Assembly (NCBI RefSeq): GCF_000350225.1
Contig: NW_005179133.1
Span: 80,974 to 144,973, forward strand
Source of the DNA: Chondrus crispus
Taxonomy: Eukaryota > Rhodophyta > Florideophyceae > Gigartinales > Gigartinaceae
Direction: 5' to 3'
Length of the DNA: 64,000 nucleotides
Part shown: positions 10,098-21,035 of the stretch, one piece after another
Layout: every line of letters begins with the position of its first letter
Position numbering within the stretch: position 1 is the stretch's first letter
Program-made: the position numbers and the translations under genes
The notes under the pieces: generated by a model
The model's input: the letters and a program-made list of their open reading frames with translations, nothing else
The model's database searches: none
What the model was told of the DNA's origin: nothing

Positions 10098-11946
10098 TCA
10101 ACGTTATTGTTCCGCTGTGTGAGTGCTCGTTCTCAGTTTCTGCTGCCGTTTTCGTGTTTGTTTCTGCTGTCGTTCTCGTTTTGGTCTCCGCTGTCGTTCT
10201 CGTTTTGATTTCTGCTGTCGTTTCCGCCGCCGTTTCATCGCCGCCGCCGTTCGTTTTGTTCTATCGCGGTCTACTTGCTGTCGTTATCATCTTGGTCGTT
10301 CGTCTCCGTCTACCCGCTGTCGTTTCAACTTGGTGGATCTTCTTCGTGTCTGTTGCAGCTTGGTCTTGGCAATCGTTGTGTGAGCTGTGGGTGTAGTCCC
10401 TAGTCGCCAACGTACCATATCAATCCAAGAAGACTGCCCTTCGATCACGCCGGTGATCGTCGTAGCTGCCGATACCCTCGCTCTTGGTGAAAGGCTTGTG
10501 CCATTGGAAATCTGACTTGAGCGAGGGTCCGACCAAGAATCGTCGAGAGACGAAACACTGATCCTCGGGGAGGATCACAGTGTACTGGTCTAGTCGATCC
10601 GCACTCTGCCTTCGGGAGGTGCGTCGGCGGTGTAAAGGTCAGCGGGGCAGAGGGAAGAAGGATGGTTGAAGGTTGCTGGTGGTTGAAGGGAAAAGAAGTT
10701 GATGCCATTTTACTCTTGGTCGCCAACTATTGGCGCTACTTATACTCTTCGAACTACATACAATACGAGCCATTAGGGCTGGTCACGTGACTCTCCTTCT
10801 TGCACTGGTTGATAATCAAGTGACTCTCCCTGTTGCACTCTCGGTTGATAATCAAGTGACTCTCCTACTTCCACTCTCGGTTGATAATCAAATGACTCTC
10901 CTTCTTGCACTCTCGGTTGATAATCAAGTGACTCTCCTACTTCCACTCTCCGTTGATAATCAAATGACTCTCCTTCTTGCACTCTCTCTTGCTAATAATT
11001 TGGGACCGTTTGAGAGTCAATAATATCTGAATGTACTGTACTGTAGATTACAGATTTTACACTACGATTAATAACCACTGTGGCACATACGTCATACGTA
11101 TCACACACGTGTCAAATCGAGAAAAATGAAACATGTTCAGAATGTACTGTAGAGTGCCACGAGGTACATAACTTACACGTGTCAACACCAAAATTGAAAC
11201 ATGCTCGGAAATGATAGGAAAGTGCAACCGTGTACAAATATGACACGTGTCCATCTTGAAGACCAAACATCCTGAGAATGCTCTTGCAAGCATTTTAGGT
11301 TTCGTCGGCGTACACGTGTAATATCTGTCAGGCTTGCAGCTTAGCATGTGGTCGAAGATTTCCAACACGGTGTGGGTAACGCTCTCGGTATTAGCCCTAT
11401 AGGTACGACTTCGGTCCCCTGGGTGAAGAGAATACGTGCCTAAACACTGAACCTCTCACTATACGTGTATAAGGTCGCGTACCTTGATTAAGTTCGCACG
11501 GAAGAGGGTGACCCAAGGAGTGATTGTGAACAAATCACACGAGTACGACGAAGGCAGTTTTCATTCTTGTGTTGTGGGAAACCTCATTGGGGTAGTACCG
11601 TATCAAGTTTGGACAAGCCGATTTTGGTTGCAGGGACCGTTCGCGGTAGTGACCAAAAGTCCTGGTTCGTCTACAGGCAAAGTGTTGTGCTTACTCGTGG
11701 CACGTTTGATTTAGTTCACAGTCGAAAGACTCGCACTGGCCGACATACAGGGGTAGCGCCCTAAGGCATTTTTAAGACGAATACGCTTGTTCCACTCCGC
11801 CAGGAACAAGCACCAAGAACGTTTCCGAGTAATCGCTACAAACTTCTTATACGGGTGGGCTTGCCATTGTGTTGACTATCGGTTAACGGCTTGGGATCCC
11901 GGAACAGAAGACCTTGTATACTCGAAGGGTACATCCATTCGGCGAA
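10098..11946 (+). other. F1-2 leader, interrupted by LTR3 solo LTR
   Basis: This untranslated leader has a first half with CT-rich CTGTCGTT-type repeats (10130-10330). A solo LTR3 is inserted at 10634-11367, and the second half matches 4449-5024. No convincing coding frame is present. The LTR3 insertion adds four ACACGTGT boxes and a reverse-oriented promoter. Confidence 0.8.
10634..11367 (-). mobile_element. Solo LTR3 with target-site duplication
   Basis: A 734-bp LTR in reverse orientation is flanked by CGGTGT on both sides (10628-10633 and 11368-11373). The uninterrupted site exists once, at 23040-23045, in the third F1 element and once, as ACACCG at 3070-3075, in A'. Copia integrases usually duplicate 5 bp, so GGTGT plus one chance base is likely. 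No internal sequence remains. Confidence 0.9.
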
Positions 11947-14900
11947 ATGGATGACCAAAGCTCTGGATCGGTCAGAATCGAGAAGCTGACCGCATCTAAC
12001 TTTTACATCTGGAAGCAGAAAATCCAGCTACTGCTTGCTCTCCGAGATGTCGATCAATACGTTTTTGATGATATCCCGGAGAATGCGACCTCAGATGACC
12101 GGAGAAAATGGATCCGTGGTGACGCAAAAGCAAAGGCAGTCATCGGACTCACGCTTTCTGATGACTACTTGCAACATGTGCGAGGGTGTAGCAGTGCGAA
12201 ACAGACATGGAAAGCAATTCTGAATGTGTTTGAGCGTCATACTTTGCTCAACAAACTTGCCGCCCGTCGCGACTTTTACACTGTATCCATGCTCCCATCC
12301 GAGAAAGTGCTCGTGTTCATCAATCGTGTGAAGCAACTTGCTGCCAGATTGCAGTCAATGAGTGTTGAGATTGACGATAAAGAAGTTGCAATGGCTGTGT
12401 TGAATGGCTTGCCTCCACGATTCGATAACTTGATTGTTGCTCTTGACGCACTTGGCAATGAAGATAAAGTGTTTGGACTCGAGTTTCTGAAGAGTCGTCT
12501 GCTGCAAGAAGAACAACGAGAAAGCATGAAGACCGCTTCTGCTTCATCACCACATGCACCTGCACTTGTCAATCGTATGCCTATTCGACGCGATATGAAA
12601 TGTACGAATTGCAATAGACATGGGCATACTGCAGCGCGTTGCTGGGGCAAGGACGTGAATGGGCGCCGACCTGCACCGCCAGATGGGTTTCGGTCACGCA
12701 ACACTGGCTTGAAGCCAAGTGCATTCGTTTCTCGAGATGAAAATTCTACTGCTGCCTTTGCGGAGAGTGACTTTACTTGCTTGCTTTCGACTTCCACTCC
12801 AGAAAAGAGGGCTGCAAACGCAAGGTCATGGCTGGTCGATTCCGGTTGCAGCGCTCACATTACGTTTGATCGCTCTTTGTTCGTTACGTATGAACAGATG
12901 CAATCTGGATCAGTCGAGATGGGCACGAAGGCTAGAGCTAATGTCGCTGGTCGCGGCGAGGTAGAATTCATGTTGAACGTCAACGGTAGTCTCCATCCTT
13001 GCAAATTGTCAAACGTTTTGCATGTCCCTGATTTCGGATACTCGCTACTGTCTGTTAGCCAAATGGTTCCAAAGGGTTTGCAAGTGTCATTCGAAAATGA
13101 GAAATGCTGCGTTACTGCAGGACCAACTGTAGTTGCCACAGCGAGTCAAGTTGGGGATTTGTACATACTTGACGTCATGAATGAAACCTTTTCTGCTCAC
13201 GAAGTTTCCCTGCAGACGCTACATGAACGCATGGCCCATGTTAATGTACAAGGAATCGCATCAATGATTCACAATAATGTGGTACGTGGCATCAACGTTC
13301 GTCAAAGCGATGTGATCAGTGCAATGAATCCAAAGTCTGACAATCACTCTCCCATTTGTCCTGCGTTTGTGTTTGGCAAAGCAACGCGATCAGTAATCCC
13401 AAAACAGCGATCATCGTCTCGAGCACAGAACTGTCTTGACTTGGTACATTCTGACGTTTGCGGTCCGCTCGAAGTACAGTCCATTGGTGGTTCGAGATAC
13501 TTCATTACATTTGTAGATGATCACTCGAACTGGGTTGTTGTGTACACGATGACAAATAAATCTGAGGCGTTTGCAAAATACAAGTTGTATGAAAAGTTGG
13601 CTCAAACCCACACTGGTCGCAAAGTAAAGGTGCTTCGCACTGATCGAGGGGGAGAGTACTTGTCGACGGAATTCAAGTCGCATTTAGATTTAAACGGTAC
13701 GCAGCACCAACTCACAACGGCATACACCCCTGAACAAAACGGTGTTGCTGAACGTTTAAATCGAACTTTGATTGATCTTGTCCGCTCAATGCTTTCTCAT
13801 AAACAGGTCAGTAAGCGATTCTGGGCCGAGGCTCTTGCCACTTCGGTATATGTACGTAATCGAGTTACTTCACGCGCTTTGCCCGTTAATACAACTCCGC
13901 ACCACATTTGGATGAATTCTACTCCAAATGTTGGCCATTTGCGAGTATTTGGGTCAAAGTGTTGGTATACATTACCAAAATTAGAGCTCCGTAAGCTGGA
14001 CTTGCGAGCGCGTGAAGCAATGTTTCTTGGGTATTCGCAATGCAGTAAGGCATACAAACTTTGGGACGGAGAGTTGAATAAAATTGTTGTGTCACGGGAT
14101 GTCAAGTTTGATGAATCGACAGGTGGTATGCATGACATTCCTGCACACGAAGGTGATTCAATCAACTCTGATGTTGACGTTGTACTGCTCCATGGCGACA
14201 ATGGGAATACAGCTGATACCCCAAATACGGATGAAGTTGGCTCTGAAGAGGATGAAGTTTCGGAGGAGGTTCTTGAAAACGATGGCGCTCATTCCGTAAG
14301 TGAGAATGATGAAGATGAAGATGATGTACCAACTGCCGTCGAAACTCCGAATGTCACTCCTCCAACTCCGACTCCAGCTGTGCGAAGATCGTCTCGAGTC
14401 AGCAGACCTCCCGGATCATGGTGGAGGAGCAACTTTGCAGCTGCTCTTCTTTCACATGCGCATGTCGCTATTGAAGGTCCCAAGACTTTCAACCAGGCAA
14501 CCAACGGTCCTAGAGCTGCATTTTGGCAGACCGGCATTGACAAAGAACTTGCCTCGCAGACCAAGAATCGGACTTGGAAACTTGTTCCTCGATCTGAGGC
14601 GTCAAACATCTTGACATCTCGATGGGTTTTCAATGTCAAGCAACTGCCTGATGCAAATGGCAATATAGTTGAAAGTGCAAAAGCCAGACTTGTTGCTCGT
14701 GGATTCCAGCAAGTGCAAGGTCTTGACTACACTGACACATATGCCCCTGTCATAAAGTTTACCACTATTTGTCTACTTCTTGCCCTAGTTGCACATTACG
14801 ACCTCGAACTTCATCAGATGGATGTCGTGACTGCGTTTTTGAACGGCGACTTGGATGAAGACATCTACATGGAGCAACCCGAAGGGTGCATTGACAAAAG

Positions 14901-16056
14901 CAAAAGTGATCACGTGTGCAAACTTTTGAAAGCACTTTACGGTCTTAAACAAGCACATCGTCAATGGCATGCCAAAGTGGATGATTTCTTAATTGGTGAA
15001 TTGGGATTCGAGACTTCGCGTAGTGATCCTTGTCTCTACATTAAACGCATCGGTAACACTATCATGCTGATTGCACTTTATGTCGATGACTTGTTACTCG
15101 CTGGTAGTGATATCGATGCCATCAAATGGATGAAGGGGGAGCTTAATAAACGGTTTGAGATGAAAGACCTTGGTGAAGCAAAAGTCTGCATTGGTCTTGA
15201 AATTCAAAGGGATCGCACCGCCAAGACATTGAGTCTCACTCGAACTAAGTATGCATCAATAGTGCTTGAGCGTTTTGGAATGTCAACGTGTAACCCCTCT
15301 CTGACTCCAATGGAACAAGGTCACACAACCACGATTTCAACCGAAAACGACTCCGAAACAAACGCACCGTATCGTGAAGCAGTGAGATCCCTGATGTACT
15401 TGATGGTTGGCACTCGTCCAGACTTGGCATATGCGATTGGAAAGCTTTCTCAACATTCTGCCAACCCATGTGAGTCACACTGGGCAGGTGTGAAACGGGT
15501 AATGCAATACGTGCAAGGGACTCCAAACTTAGGAATCGTGTTTGATAATAAATCCAAATCGCCGGAGTTGTTCGGCTTCAGTGATGCTGACTGGGCCGGT
15601 TGTTCAGACTCTGGCAAGTCGACCAGCGGATATGTCTTCAAGTTCTGCGGTGGAGCGATCAGTTGGAGTTCCCGGAAACAGACTGTGGTTGCAACTTCGA
15701 CGTGTGAAGCTGAGTACATTGCACTATGTGAAGCGTGTAAGGAGGCGACTTGGTTGCGTCAAGTGGTTGCTGATGTTCTTGGACTTGACTCTGATCCCAC
15801 GATTATGATGGGGTGTGACAATGCAGGGACGATTTCGTATGCACAGAATGAATCGATCAAACGTCGTAATAAACATGTTGATGTGAAATACCACTATGTA
15901 GGAGATGCTATTACGAGAAATATCGTGTCTTTGTCGCATTGCCGAACCACTTCCATGCCTGCAGATATCCTGACGAAAGCACTGGGGCGAGTTCTGTTCC
16001 AGAAGTTTGTAGAACTTCTAGGGCTTGCAGTAGCTACTTCTGGTAAAAGCATGTGA
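11947..16056 (+). CDS. F1-2 gag-pol polyprotein, 1369 aa, open
   Basis: This is a complete Ty1/copia polyprotein in the order gag, protease, integrase, RT, RNase H. The zinc knuckle CTNCNRHGHTAARC is at about 219-232 and the protease WLVDSG has its catalytic Asp at about 298. The integrase catalytic residues are D503, D566 and E602, a D-D-35-E pattern. The RT box YVDD is at 1045-1048, and RNase H has D1215 (DWAG) and E1256 (CEAEY). ATG 11947 is chosen over an upstream in-frame TTG because it begins the conserved MDDQ start. Although open, it has suspicious changes: the integrase zinc-binding CPAC reads CPAF (C474F), and TTIRLLL in RT reads TTICLLL. Expression would depend on the LTR at 9145-10079. 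Confidence 0.93.
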   Translation: MDDQSSGSVRIEKLTASNFYIWKQKIQLLLALRDVDQYVFDDIPENATSDDRRKWIRGDAKAKAVIGLTLSDDYLQHVRGCSSAKQTWKAILNVFERHTLLNKLAARRDFYTVSMLPSEKVLVFINRVKQLAARLQSMSVEIDDKEVAMAVLNGLPPRFDNLIVALDALGNEDKVFGLEFLKSRLLQEEQRESMKTASASSPHAPALVNRMPIRRDMKCTNCNRHGHTAARCWGKDVNGRRPAPPDGFRSRNTGLKPSAFVSRDENSTAAFAESDFTCLLSTSTPEKRAANARSWLVDSGCSAHITFDRSLFVTYEQMQSGSVEMGTKARANVAGRGEVEFMLNVNGSLHPCKLSNVLHVPDFGYSLLSVSQMVPKGLQVSFENEKCCVTAGPTVVATASQVGDLYILDVMNETFSAHEVSLQTLHERMAHVNVQGIASMIHNNVVRGINVRQSDVISAMNPKSDNHSPICPAFVFGKATRSVIPKQRSSSRAQNCLDLVHSDVCGPLEVQSIGGSRYFITFVDDHSNWVVVYTMTNKSEAFAKYKLYEKLAQTHTGRKVKVLRTDRGGEYLSTEFKSHLDLNGTQHQLTTAYTPEQNGVAERLNRTLIDLVRSMLSHKQVSKRFWAEALATSVYVRNRVTSRALPVNTTPHHIWMNSTPNVGHLRVFGSKCWYTLPKLELRKLDLRAREAMFLGYSQCSKAYKLWDGELNKIVVSRDVKFDESTGGMHDIPAHEGDSINSDVDVVLLHGDNGNTADTPNTDEVGSEEDEVSEEVLENDGAHSVSENDEDEDDVPTAVETPNVTPPTPTPAVRRSSRVSRPPGSWWRSNFAAALLSHAHVAIEGPKTFNQATNGPRAAFWQTGIDKELASQTKNRTWKLVPRSEASNILTSRWVFNVKQLPDANGNIVESAKARLVARGFQQVQGLDYTDTYAPVIKFTTICLLLALVAHYDLELHQMDVVTAFLNGDLDEDIYMEQPEGCIDKSKSDHVCKLLKALYGLKQAHRQWHAKVDDFLIGELGFETSRSDPCLYIKRIGNTIMLIALYVDDLLLAGSDIDAIKWMKGELNKRFEMKDLGEAKVCIGLEIQRDRTAKTLSLTRTKYASIVLERFGMSTCNPSLTPMEQGHTTTISTENDSETNAPYREAVRSLMYLMVGTRPDLAYAIGKLSQHSANPCESHWAGVKRVMQYVQGTPNLGIVFDNKSKSPELFGFSDADWAGCSDSGKSTSGYVFKFCGGAISWSSRKQTVVATSTCEAEYIALCEACKEATWLRQVVADVLGLDSDPTIMMGCDNAGTISYAQNESIKRRNKHVDVKYHYVGDAITRNIVSLSHCRTTSMPADILTKALGRVLFQKFVELLGLAVATSGKSM

Positions 16057-16058
16057 TC

Positions 16059-16067
16059 GAGGGGGAG
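16059..16067 (+). promoter_or_regulatory. Polypurine tract of F1-2
   Basis: GAGGGGGAG immediately before the LTR start and after the pol stop codon. Confidence 0.85.
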
Positions 16068-17003
16068 TGTTGTAATTCTACGACCACATGCTGATATGCA
16101 TGACACACAACGACAGGTATGACACGTGTATAAGCAAAAGGACTCCGCGTGACGAGCTGAGCAAGTTTGATTTTCAACGTGTACACGTGTGATTTCTGTA
16201 CACGGTTGCACTTTACAGTACTTCAGGAGCAAGTTCGGTTTTCACCGTGTACACCTGTGAAATATGTACACGGTTGCGGTGTACAGTACAATCTGAGCAT
16301 GTTTCTTTTTCTTCGCCCGACACGTGTATGACCTGGACACATGTCCTCATTACACTGTCGGACGCGTACAGTACGCCTGCCGTCTTACAGACAAAGTGTA
16401 GAACCTTGGTGGCGGGTGCCTGGCACGTGCCAAAGGTTTACAGCGTCCATGGAGTGCAGCACGGGTACAGCAGGACACAAAGATACCGTTGCGCGAGTTT
16501 TGAATTCGTAAGGCAAAATGTGCACTGTTGTAATTGACAGTGGACAGGACCTCACGAGAGATTCAGATTCATAAGGCAACGTGTGCGCTGTAAACAGTCC
16601 TTGCAGGATTGATTTGAATTCGTAAGGCAACGTGTGAGCTGTGAACGTGCCTTACGAATTTGTGCCACGCTGGATTTGGAATAGTAAGGGAATTTGTGCT
16701 TTGCTGTGCTTTGTTGTACTGCCTTACTAATTTCTCCGTCATGACAGTGCTAATTCGTAAGGCGGTTTTCTGTTCTGTTTGTTGGGCCATCGCCAGTTTG
16801 GCTGAGTAGCAAGACGGGCACATGTGTTAGAGCCAATACATTTGTAGTATGTGTGTCGTAGTGTTTGGTAGTAGAGTTCTAGAAGATTGCAGAAGTGTAT
16901 AAGTAGTGCCAGAAGTTGGCGACTCAAAGTAAATCGGTACCCAATCCTTCAACTTCACCTCATCAACCGTCCTCCGATTTCCCTTTGCCCCGCTGACCTA
17001 CCA
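16068..17003 (+). repeat. 3' LTR of F1-2
   Basis: A 936-bp copy of the F1 LTR. Its first 150 bp differ visibly from the copies at 9145 and 27739 (for example 'ataagcaaaaggactccgcg'), whereas the rest is almost identical. It ends CTACCATT and then joins F2 integrase sequence in the opposite orientation. No target-site duplication can be checked because the other flank is not in the window. Confidence 0.85.
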
Positions 17004-18563
17004 TTACTTGGCACCACCAATGGACTGCACCTCTAAGGGGCCACAAACATCAGAGTGAACTAAGTCTAGACAGAAGTATGCCCGCCTCGAGGACCGCTCT
17101 TTTGGGATCACAGATCGAGTGGCTTTGCCGTAGACGCACGCAGAACATTTTTCCGAGATGCAATCATTGTCAGTATTGTTGATTTTGTTAGCCTCATTAC
17201 CAAGTAGTTTGACTCCACTTACCACATTGTCACGAATCATCGAAGCAATACCTCGAGAATGCACATGTGCAAATCGCTCATGCCACGTTTGCAGGGTGGC
17301 AGCATGTGCAGATCCGATGTCACTGACGATGTCGAGAACGTAAAGTTCTCCAACCAATGTAGCAGTCGCCACTACAGTTGAGCCTCGTCTGATCATGCAT
17401 TTTCCATTTTCGAACCCAACTTTTAGTCCAAGTTCAGTCATTCGACTGACAGAGAGCAGAGAGAACGCAAAGTCCGGAACGTGCAATACATCCGTCAACT
17501 TGCACGGTTCGATGCGGCCATTCACATTTAACTTCAAGTGAACGTCACCACGGCCGGCAACCTTTGCACTAGCCTTGGTTCCCATCTGAACAGAGACGGA
17601 TTCAAGTGGCTCATACGTTGCAAACAGAGATCGGTCATATGTAATATGAGCTGTACAAGCTGAATCTACGAGCCACGAAGGCAACATCTCCATATCGTTC
17701 GTGTGCGAAGCTTTCGACATCAGACATGTGAAGTCGACGCTGTTTACACCCATGTCGGGATCAGGTTTCTGTGTGACAAATGCAGATTGTTGCCGCTGAG
17801 ACATACGCGGTTTATATCCGCTAGGAGGAGCCGGGCGACGCCCATTCAAATCCTTTCCCCAGCAGCGGGTTGCCGTATGGCCTGTATGACCGCAGTTCGT
17901 GCATTTGTAATCGTTTATGTCCCGACTGTTCGGGGCACGATTAACCAGAGCCGATGTCTGTGAGGAGCTAGACTTCATGTTTGCTCGTTGCTCTTCCTGC
18001 AGCAGACGACTTTTTACAAAGTCCAAACTGAATATCTTTTCCTCATTACCGAGAGCATCAAGTGCAACGATGAGAGCGTCGAAACGGGCAGGCAGACCGT
18101 TGAGCACTGCCATGGCCATCTCCTTGTCATCGATGTTTACGCTCATTGACTTGAGGATGGCTGCCAGCTGCTTGACACGATTGATGTATGCAAGCACCTT
18201 TTCACCGGAAAGCATCTTCACAGTGTAGAACTCACGACGTGCAGCTAGTTTGTTCAGCTAAGTGTGCCTCTCAAACACGTTGACAATAGCTTTCCACATC
18301 TCATGAGCAGTATCAACATCACGTACATGCTCAAGATGCTCATCTGATAGGGAGAGACCAATCAGTGCTTTAGCTTTACTGTCACCTCTGATCCACTTTT
18401 TACGCTCTTCCGCGCGTTCCTCACTTGGAACTCTTCCCTCAACGATGTATTGGTCAACATCACGTAGAGCAAGCAGAAGTTGTATTTTCTGCTTCCACAC
18501 GTAGAAGTTGGAGTCCGTCAGTTTGTCGATTCTGATGGATCCTCCTCCTCCTTGATCTTCCAT
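17004..18563 (-). pseudogene. F2 element D: gag-protease-partial integrase fragment
   Basis: This is the 5' part of an F2 copia polyprotein on the minus strand from ATG 18563 (MEDQ). It is interrupted by TAG at 18258-18260, where sister copies have CTG. The 405-residue frame after the stop carries the zinc knuckle CTNCGHTGHTATRC, a protease motif DSACTAH (Asp-Ser-Ala in place of Asp-Ser-Gly), and integrase up to QSIGGAK. There it is cut by the F1 LTR, and the terminal TAA is formed at the junction (17004-17006). Unlike E and G it does not have the TAA just before the MSVNIDD stretch, so it is a different lineage. Confidence 0.88.
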
Positions 18564-18735
18564 TTTAGTGCAAATAAACTTCAAGTATTCGAAAATCCGT
18601 TCGGGGATCCCAAGCCGTTAACCGATAGTCAACACAATGGCAAGCCCACCCGTCTAAGAAATTCGATATGATTACTGTGAAGTTGCACTAGGAGAAATTT
18701 GCGAACAGATATGTGAATTTATTTGGAAGAAATCC

Positions 18736-19407
18736 CTAACTATTCTGTTCACAAACTACCTTTAAGTGTGCGGCACCGTTCTCGTGGCACTTCAGGTGCC
18801 CGTGAGACTCAAAGACGCGATTGCAAGGGATACAACGCGGAGTCTCCTTAGCGTTGGCAACTTGAATGCGATGAGACCTAGACTGAATATGGTCGTAAAA
18901 GGCCTTCGCACTATTGCCACTAACGCTGCACACTTTACAATACCGCTTATACCGCGGGCACACCTTACGATTCCTCTTGCGCTCACGCTTAAACTGCTTA
19001 TCCGCGAGAACAGCCGCTTTCCGAGCAGAAAGTCGATGCGTAGTTCTCTTTATTGGTGCGGGAACAGAGCGCGGAATACGAGGAATCCTATATGGTGCGC
19101 AACTGGAGGACGGACCCGGAAGCGCGAGCCGAGGTGAAGGTTGATCCTCAGGCTCAAGCACCTCAACGGATACGACCTCCGATGTCCGAACCGTTCGACC
19201 GGTGACCAGCTTCCCAGGCGCAGAGCGCACCGGTACTAATTCCAGATCTAACACAACCCCGTAAAAACAGGTATTCACAATAAGGAATATGAAGATAATC
19301 GTCAGTAACAGATTTTGGAATTATTGCTCTTAAGAACCACCAAAACGTGCAAAGACAATCACTTAGATGTGTAGGAAATGGAAAGAAACTCAAAACTTAC
19401 TTTGCAT
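18736..19407 (-). CDS. Two-zinc-finger ORF upstream of gag (F2 element D), predicted spliced
   Basis: The frame 18736-19278 encodes two U1-like C2H2 fingers. One starts YCKVC and ends HIQSRSH; the other starts RCIPC and ends CHENGAAH. Each is CX2C-X12-H-X5-H, and they follow a basic stretch rich in K and R. No ATG exists in this frame. On the minus strand, ATGCAAA (19407-19401) is followed by a perfect donor GTAAGT. A TACTGAC branch-like motif and a TTAG acceptor (intron 19248-19400, 153 nt) join ATGCAAA in phase to ATCTGG of the finger frame, giving a protein of about 173 residues. It is in the sense direction of gag-pol and ends about 170 bp before gag. A nucleic-acid-binding accessory protein or a captured host gene is inferred. 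The splice model is a prediction; the finger motifs are seen directly. Confidence 0.65.
19248..19400 (-). other. Predicted intron in F2 leader ORF (element D)
   Basis: Donor GTAAGT at 19400-19395, branch-like TACTGAC about 55 nt before the acceptor, and acceptor TTAG ending at 19248. The same signals occur in E (35233-35385) and G (44159-44311). Confidence 0.5.
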
Positions 19408-19769
19408 GAGAGAACGAAGAAAAACCAAATGCGAGATTGACGACGACGGCGGTAGCGGGAGCGGAAACGAAGACGAAGACCAAAGACAGAGACAGCAGCA
19501 AGAACCACAGCAAGAACAAAAGCCAAACCAAGAACGAAGACAACGAAGACAGCGGGGGCGATGACCAAAACCAATTCACACAAGAGAGCAAGAACGACAG
19601 CAGCAGCGAAAACCAAAACCAAGAACGACGGCAAGAACGAGAGCGACAACGACAGCGAGAAGACCAGCGGAAAGAACGACGAGAAACGGCAGCGAAAACG
19701 ACAGCGACAACGACGGCAGAAACAACGGAACGAGAACGACAGACTCATGCAGTGAAACGACAGCGAGGG

Positions 19770-19785
19770 ACTGGGCCCATAACCT
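19770..19785 (-). promoter_or_regulatory. Primer-binding site of F2 element D
   Basis: The minus strand reads AGGTTATGGGCCCAGT, identical to the F1 and A' sites. Confidence 0.85.
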
Positions 19786-19787
19786 AA

Positions 19788-21035
19788 TGGTAGGTTCGGA
19801 GGGGCAAGGGAAAGAAAGAGGGCAGGTTGATGTGTGTGAGTGAAGGAGTTGGTGCCGAGGTTTACTTGGAGCCGTCTTTCGGCGATACTTATACACTTTG
19901 AGTGTTACACTATCCCATTACTTTAGCACCTGGTAAACCGTACTCACCATATGCGCGACCAAGCGCGGTCCTCTTCTGGCCCGTCCACACTGTTCTATTT
20001 CCACCTTACGAATTGACTATTGACTATCAGTGCACAACAGTTTCTACACATTTCGAGTGACTGTAAACCATGGCCCTATGCATGCAATCGTTTCATACCT
20101 TACTAATCTGCATCCAGACATGACAGAATATATTCTTGCACAATGAACAACTTGGCATCTCTCTATTTCCAACAATGCAAAGTCCTGTCATATCTCAGTC
20201 CCCATACATGCCCTTGTTTCGTACCTTACTAATTTCGGTACACACTGCCAGACAACTATCACGAATAGCAACAATGTGCATCCAGACTTTCTACACATCT
20301 CACGTGATATCCAATGTGAATCACACCAGTACTGTCATCAACTTGCATCCAACGGCGCACCATAATGAGAGCACAGTACAACGTCGCATGCTGACGAGAG
20401 TGTAGTACAACGGCGCATGCTGATGCAAGGGTCGCATACAGCGTGACGCGTACACTGAATACTCACGTAAGTACATGTCTCTTGCGAGAAATACTTGTTG
20501 TACTTTTAATTCACATGTACTGTGCTCGGACACGCGCCGGACCGTATGTAGGCGACGTGTACAAGTGTACATACACGCAGCAACCTGGCGATGTGTACAT
20601 GTGTACACCGCACACAAGTGTCCAGCACCAAGGCCACACGTAATTACCCATTACCACCATGGTGAACAACTTGAAACCCCCGAAATAATGTAATTCAAAC
20701 GTATACCGATCATTCAAGATATATCACCAGCATGACTGCATATAAGTGGACAATAACAGACCAATAGAATTGCAGCATTCGAACCGACACCCAATAGATT
20801 TGCAGTATTGCCTGTGTAGCCCTATAACGGTTCGGGCCAAATGCAATTTTTCGGCATTTATGCAAATTTGCATAACCCTCCAAAAGTCCACTTTCGTCCC
20901 CAGAACCCCAAAATCTGAGAATTTACACGTGTCATGTGGTGATATGGGGTGAGGGTCCGGACCGTCGAGTCATGTACACGTGTCGCTCGATTTGGCACTT
21001 TCCAGATAACAGCATGTGGTCGCACATTTTCAATA
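19788..21035 (-). repeat. F2 LTR between element D and fragment C'
   Basis: A 1248-bp LTR. On the minus strand it starts TATTGAAAATG (21035) after polypurine tract GAGGGGAGG (21044-21036) and ends CCTACCA at 19788. It serves as 5' LTR of D and 3' LTR of C'. It has ACACGTGT at 20925 and 20976, several TGTACA-rich segments (20510-20610) and TATAAGTA near 19889. The first base pair is TA rather than TG, shared by all F2 copies. Confidence 0.86.

Larger units (their letters stand above)
4449..17003 (+). mobile_element. Tandem pair of F1 copia elements sharing an LTR
   Basis: The order is half leader, gag-pol 1 (broken), LTR, primer-binding site, leader with LTR3 solo insertion, gag-pol 2 (open), LTR. 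The LTR at 9145-10079 is preceded by a polypurine tract and followed by a primer-binding site, so it is both 3' LTR of the first and 5' LTR of the second element. The two units are offset by exactly 6922 bp across leader and gag. The right end abuts F2 integrase sequence at 17004. The first element lacks its own 5' LTR, primer site and first half-leader in this window. Confidence 0.85.
18564..19769 (-). other. Leader of F2 element D
   Basis: A 1.2-kb leader between primer site and gag. The gag-proximal part shares the block around 'ggttaacggcttgggatccc' with F1. The middle encodes the zinc-finger ORF. The LTR-proximal part (19437-19769) is a pyrimidine-rich CTGTCGTT-type tract; the long R/Q/E-rich frames on the opposite strand there reflect composition only. 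Confidence 0.75.

Noticed and set aside
19437-19787. R/Q/E/T-rich plus-strand frames in F2 leaders (also 28820-29170, 35422-35772, 44348-44644)
   Set aside because: They are antisense to a pyrimidine-rich leader tract. The low-complexity composition explains the open frames.
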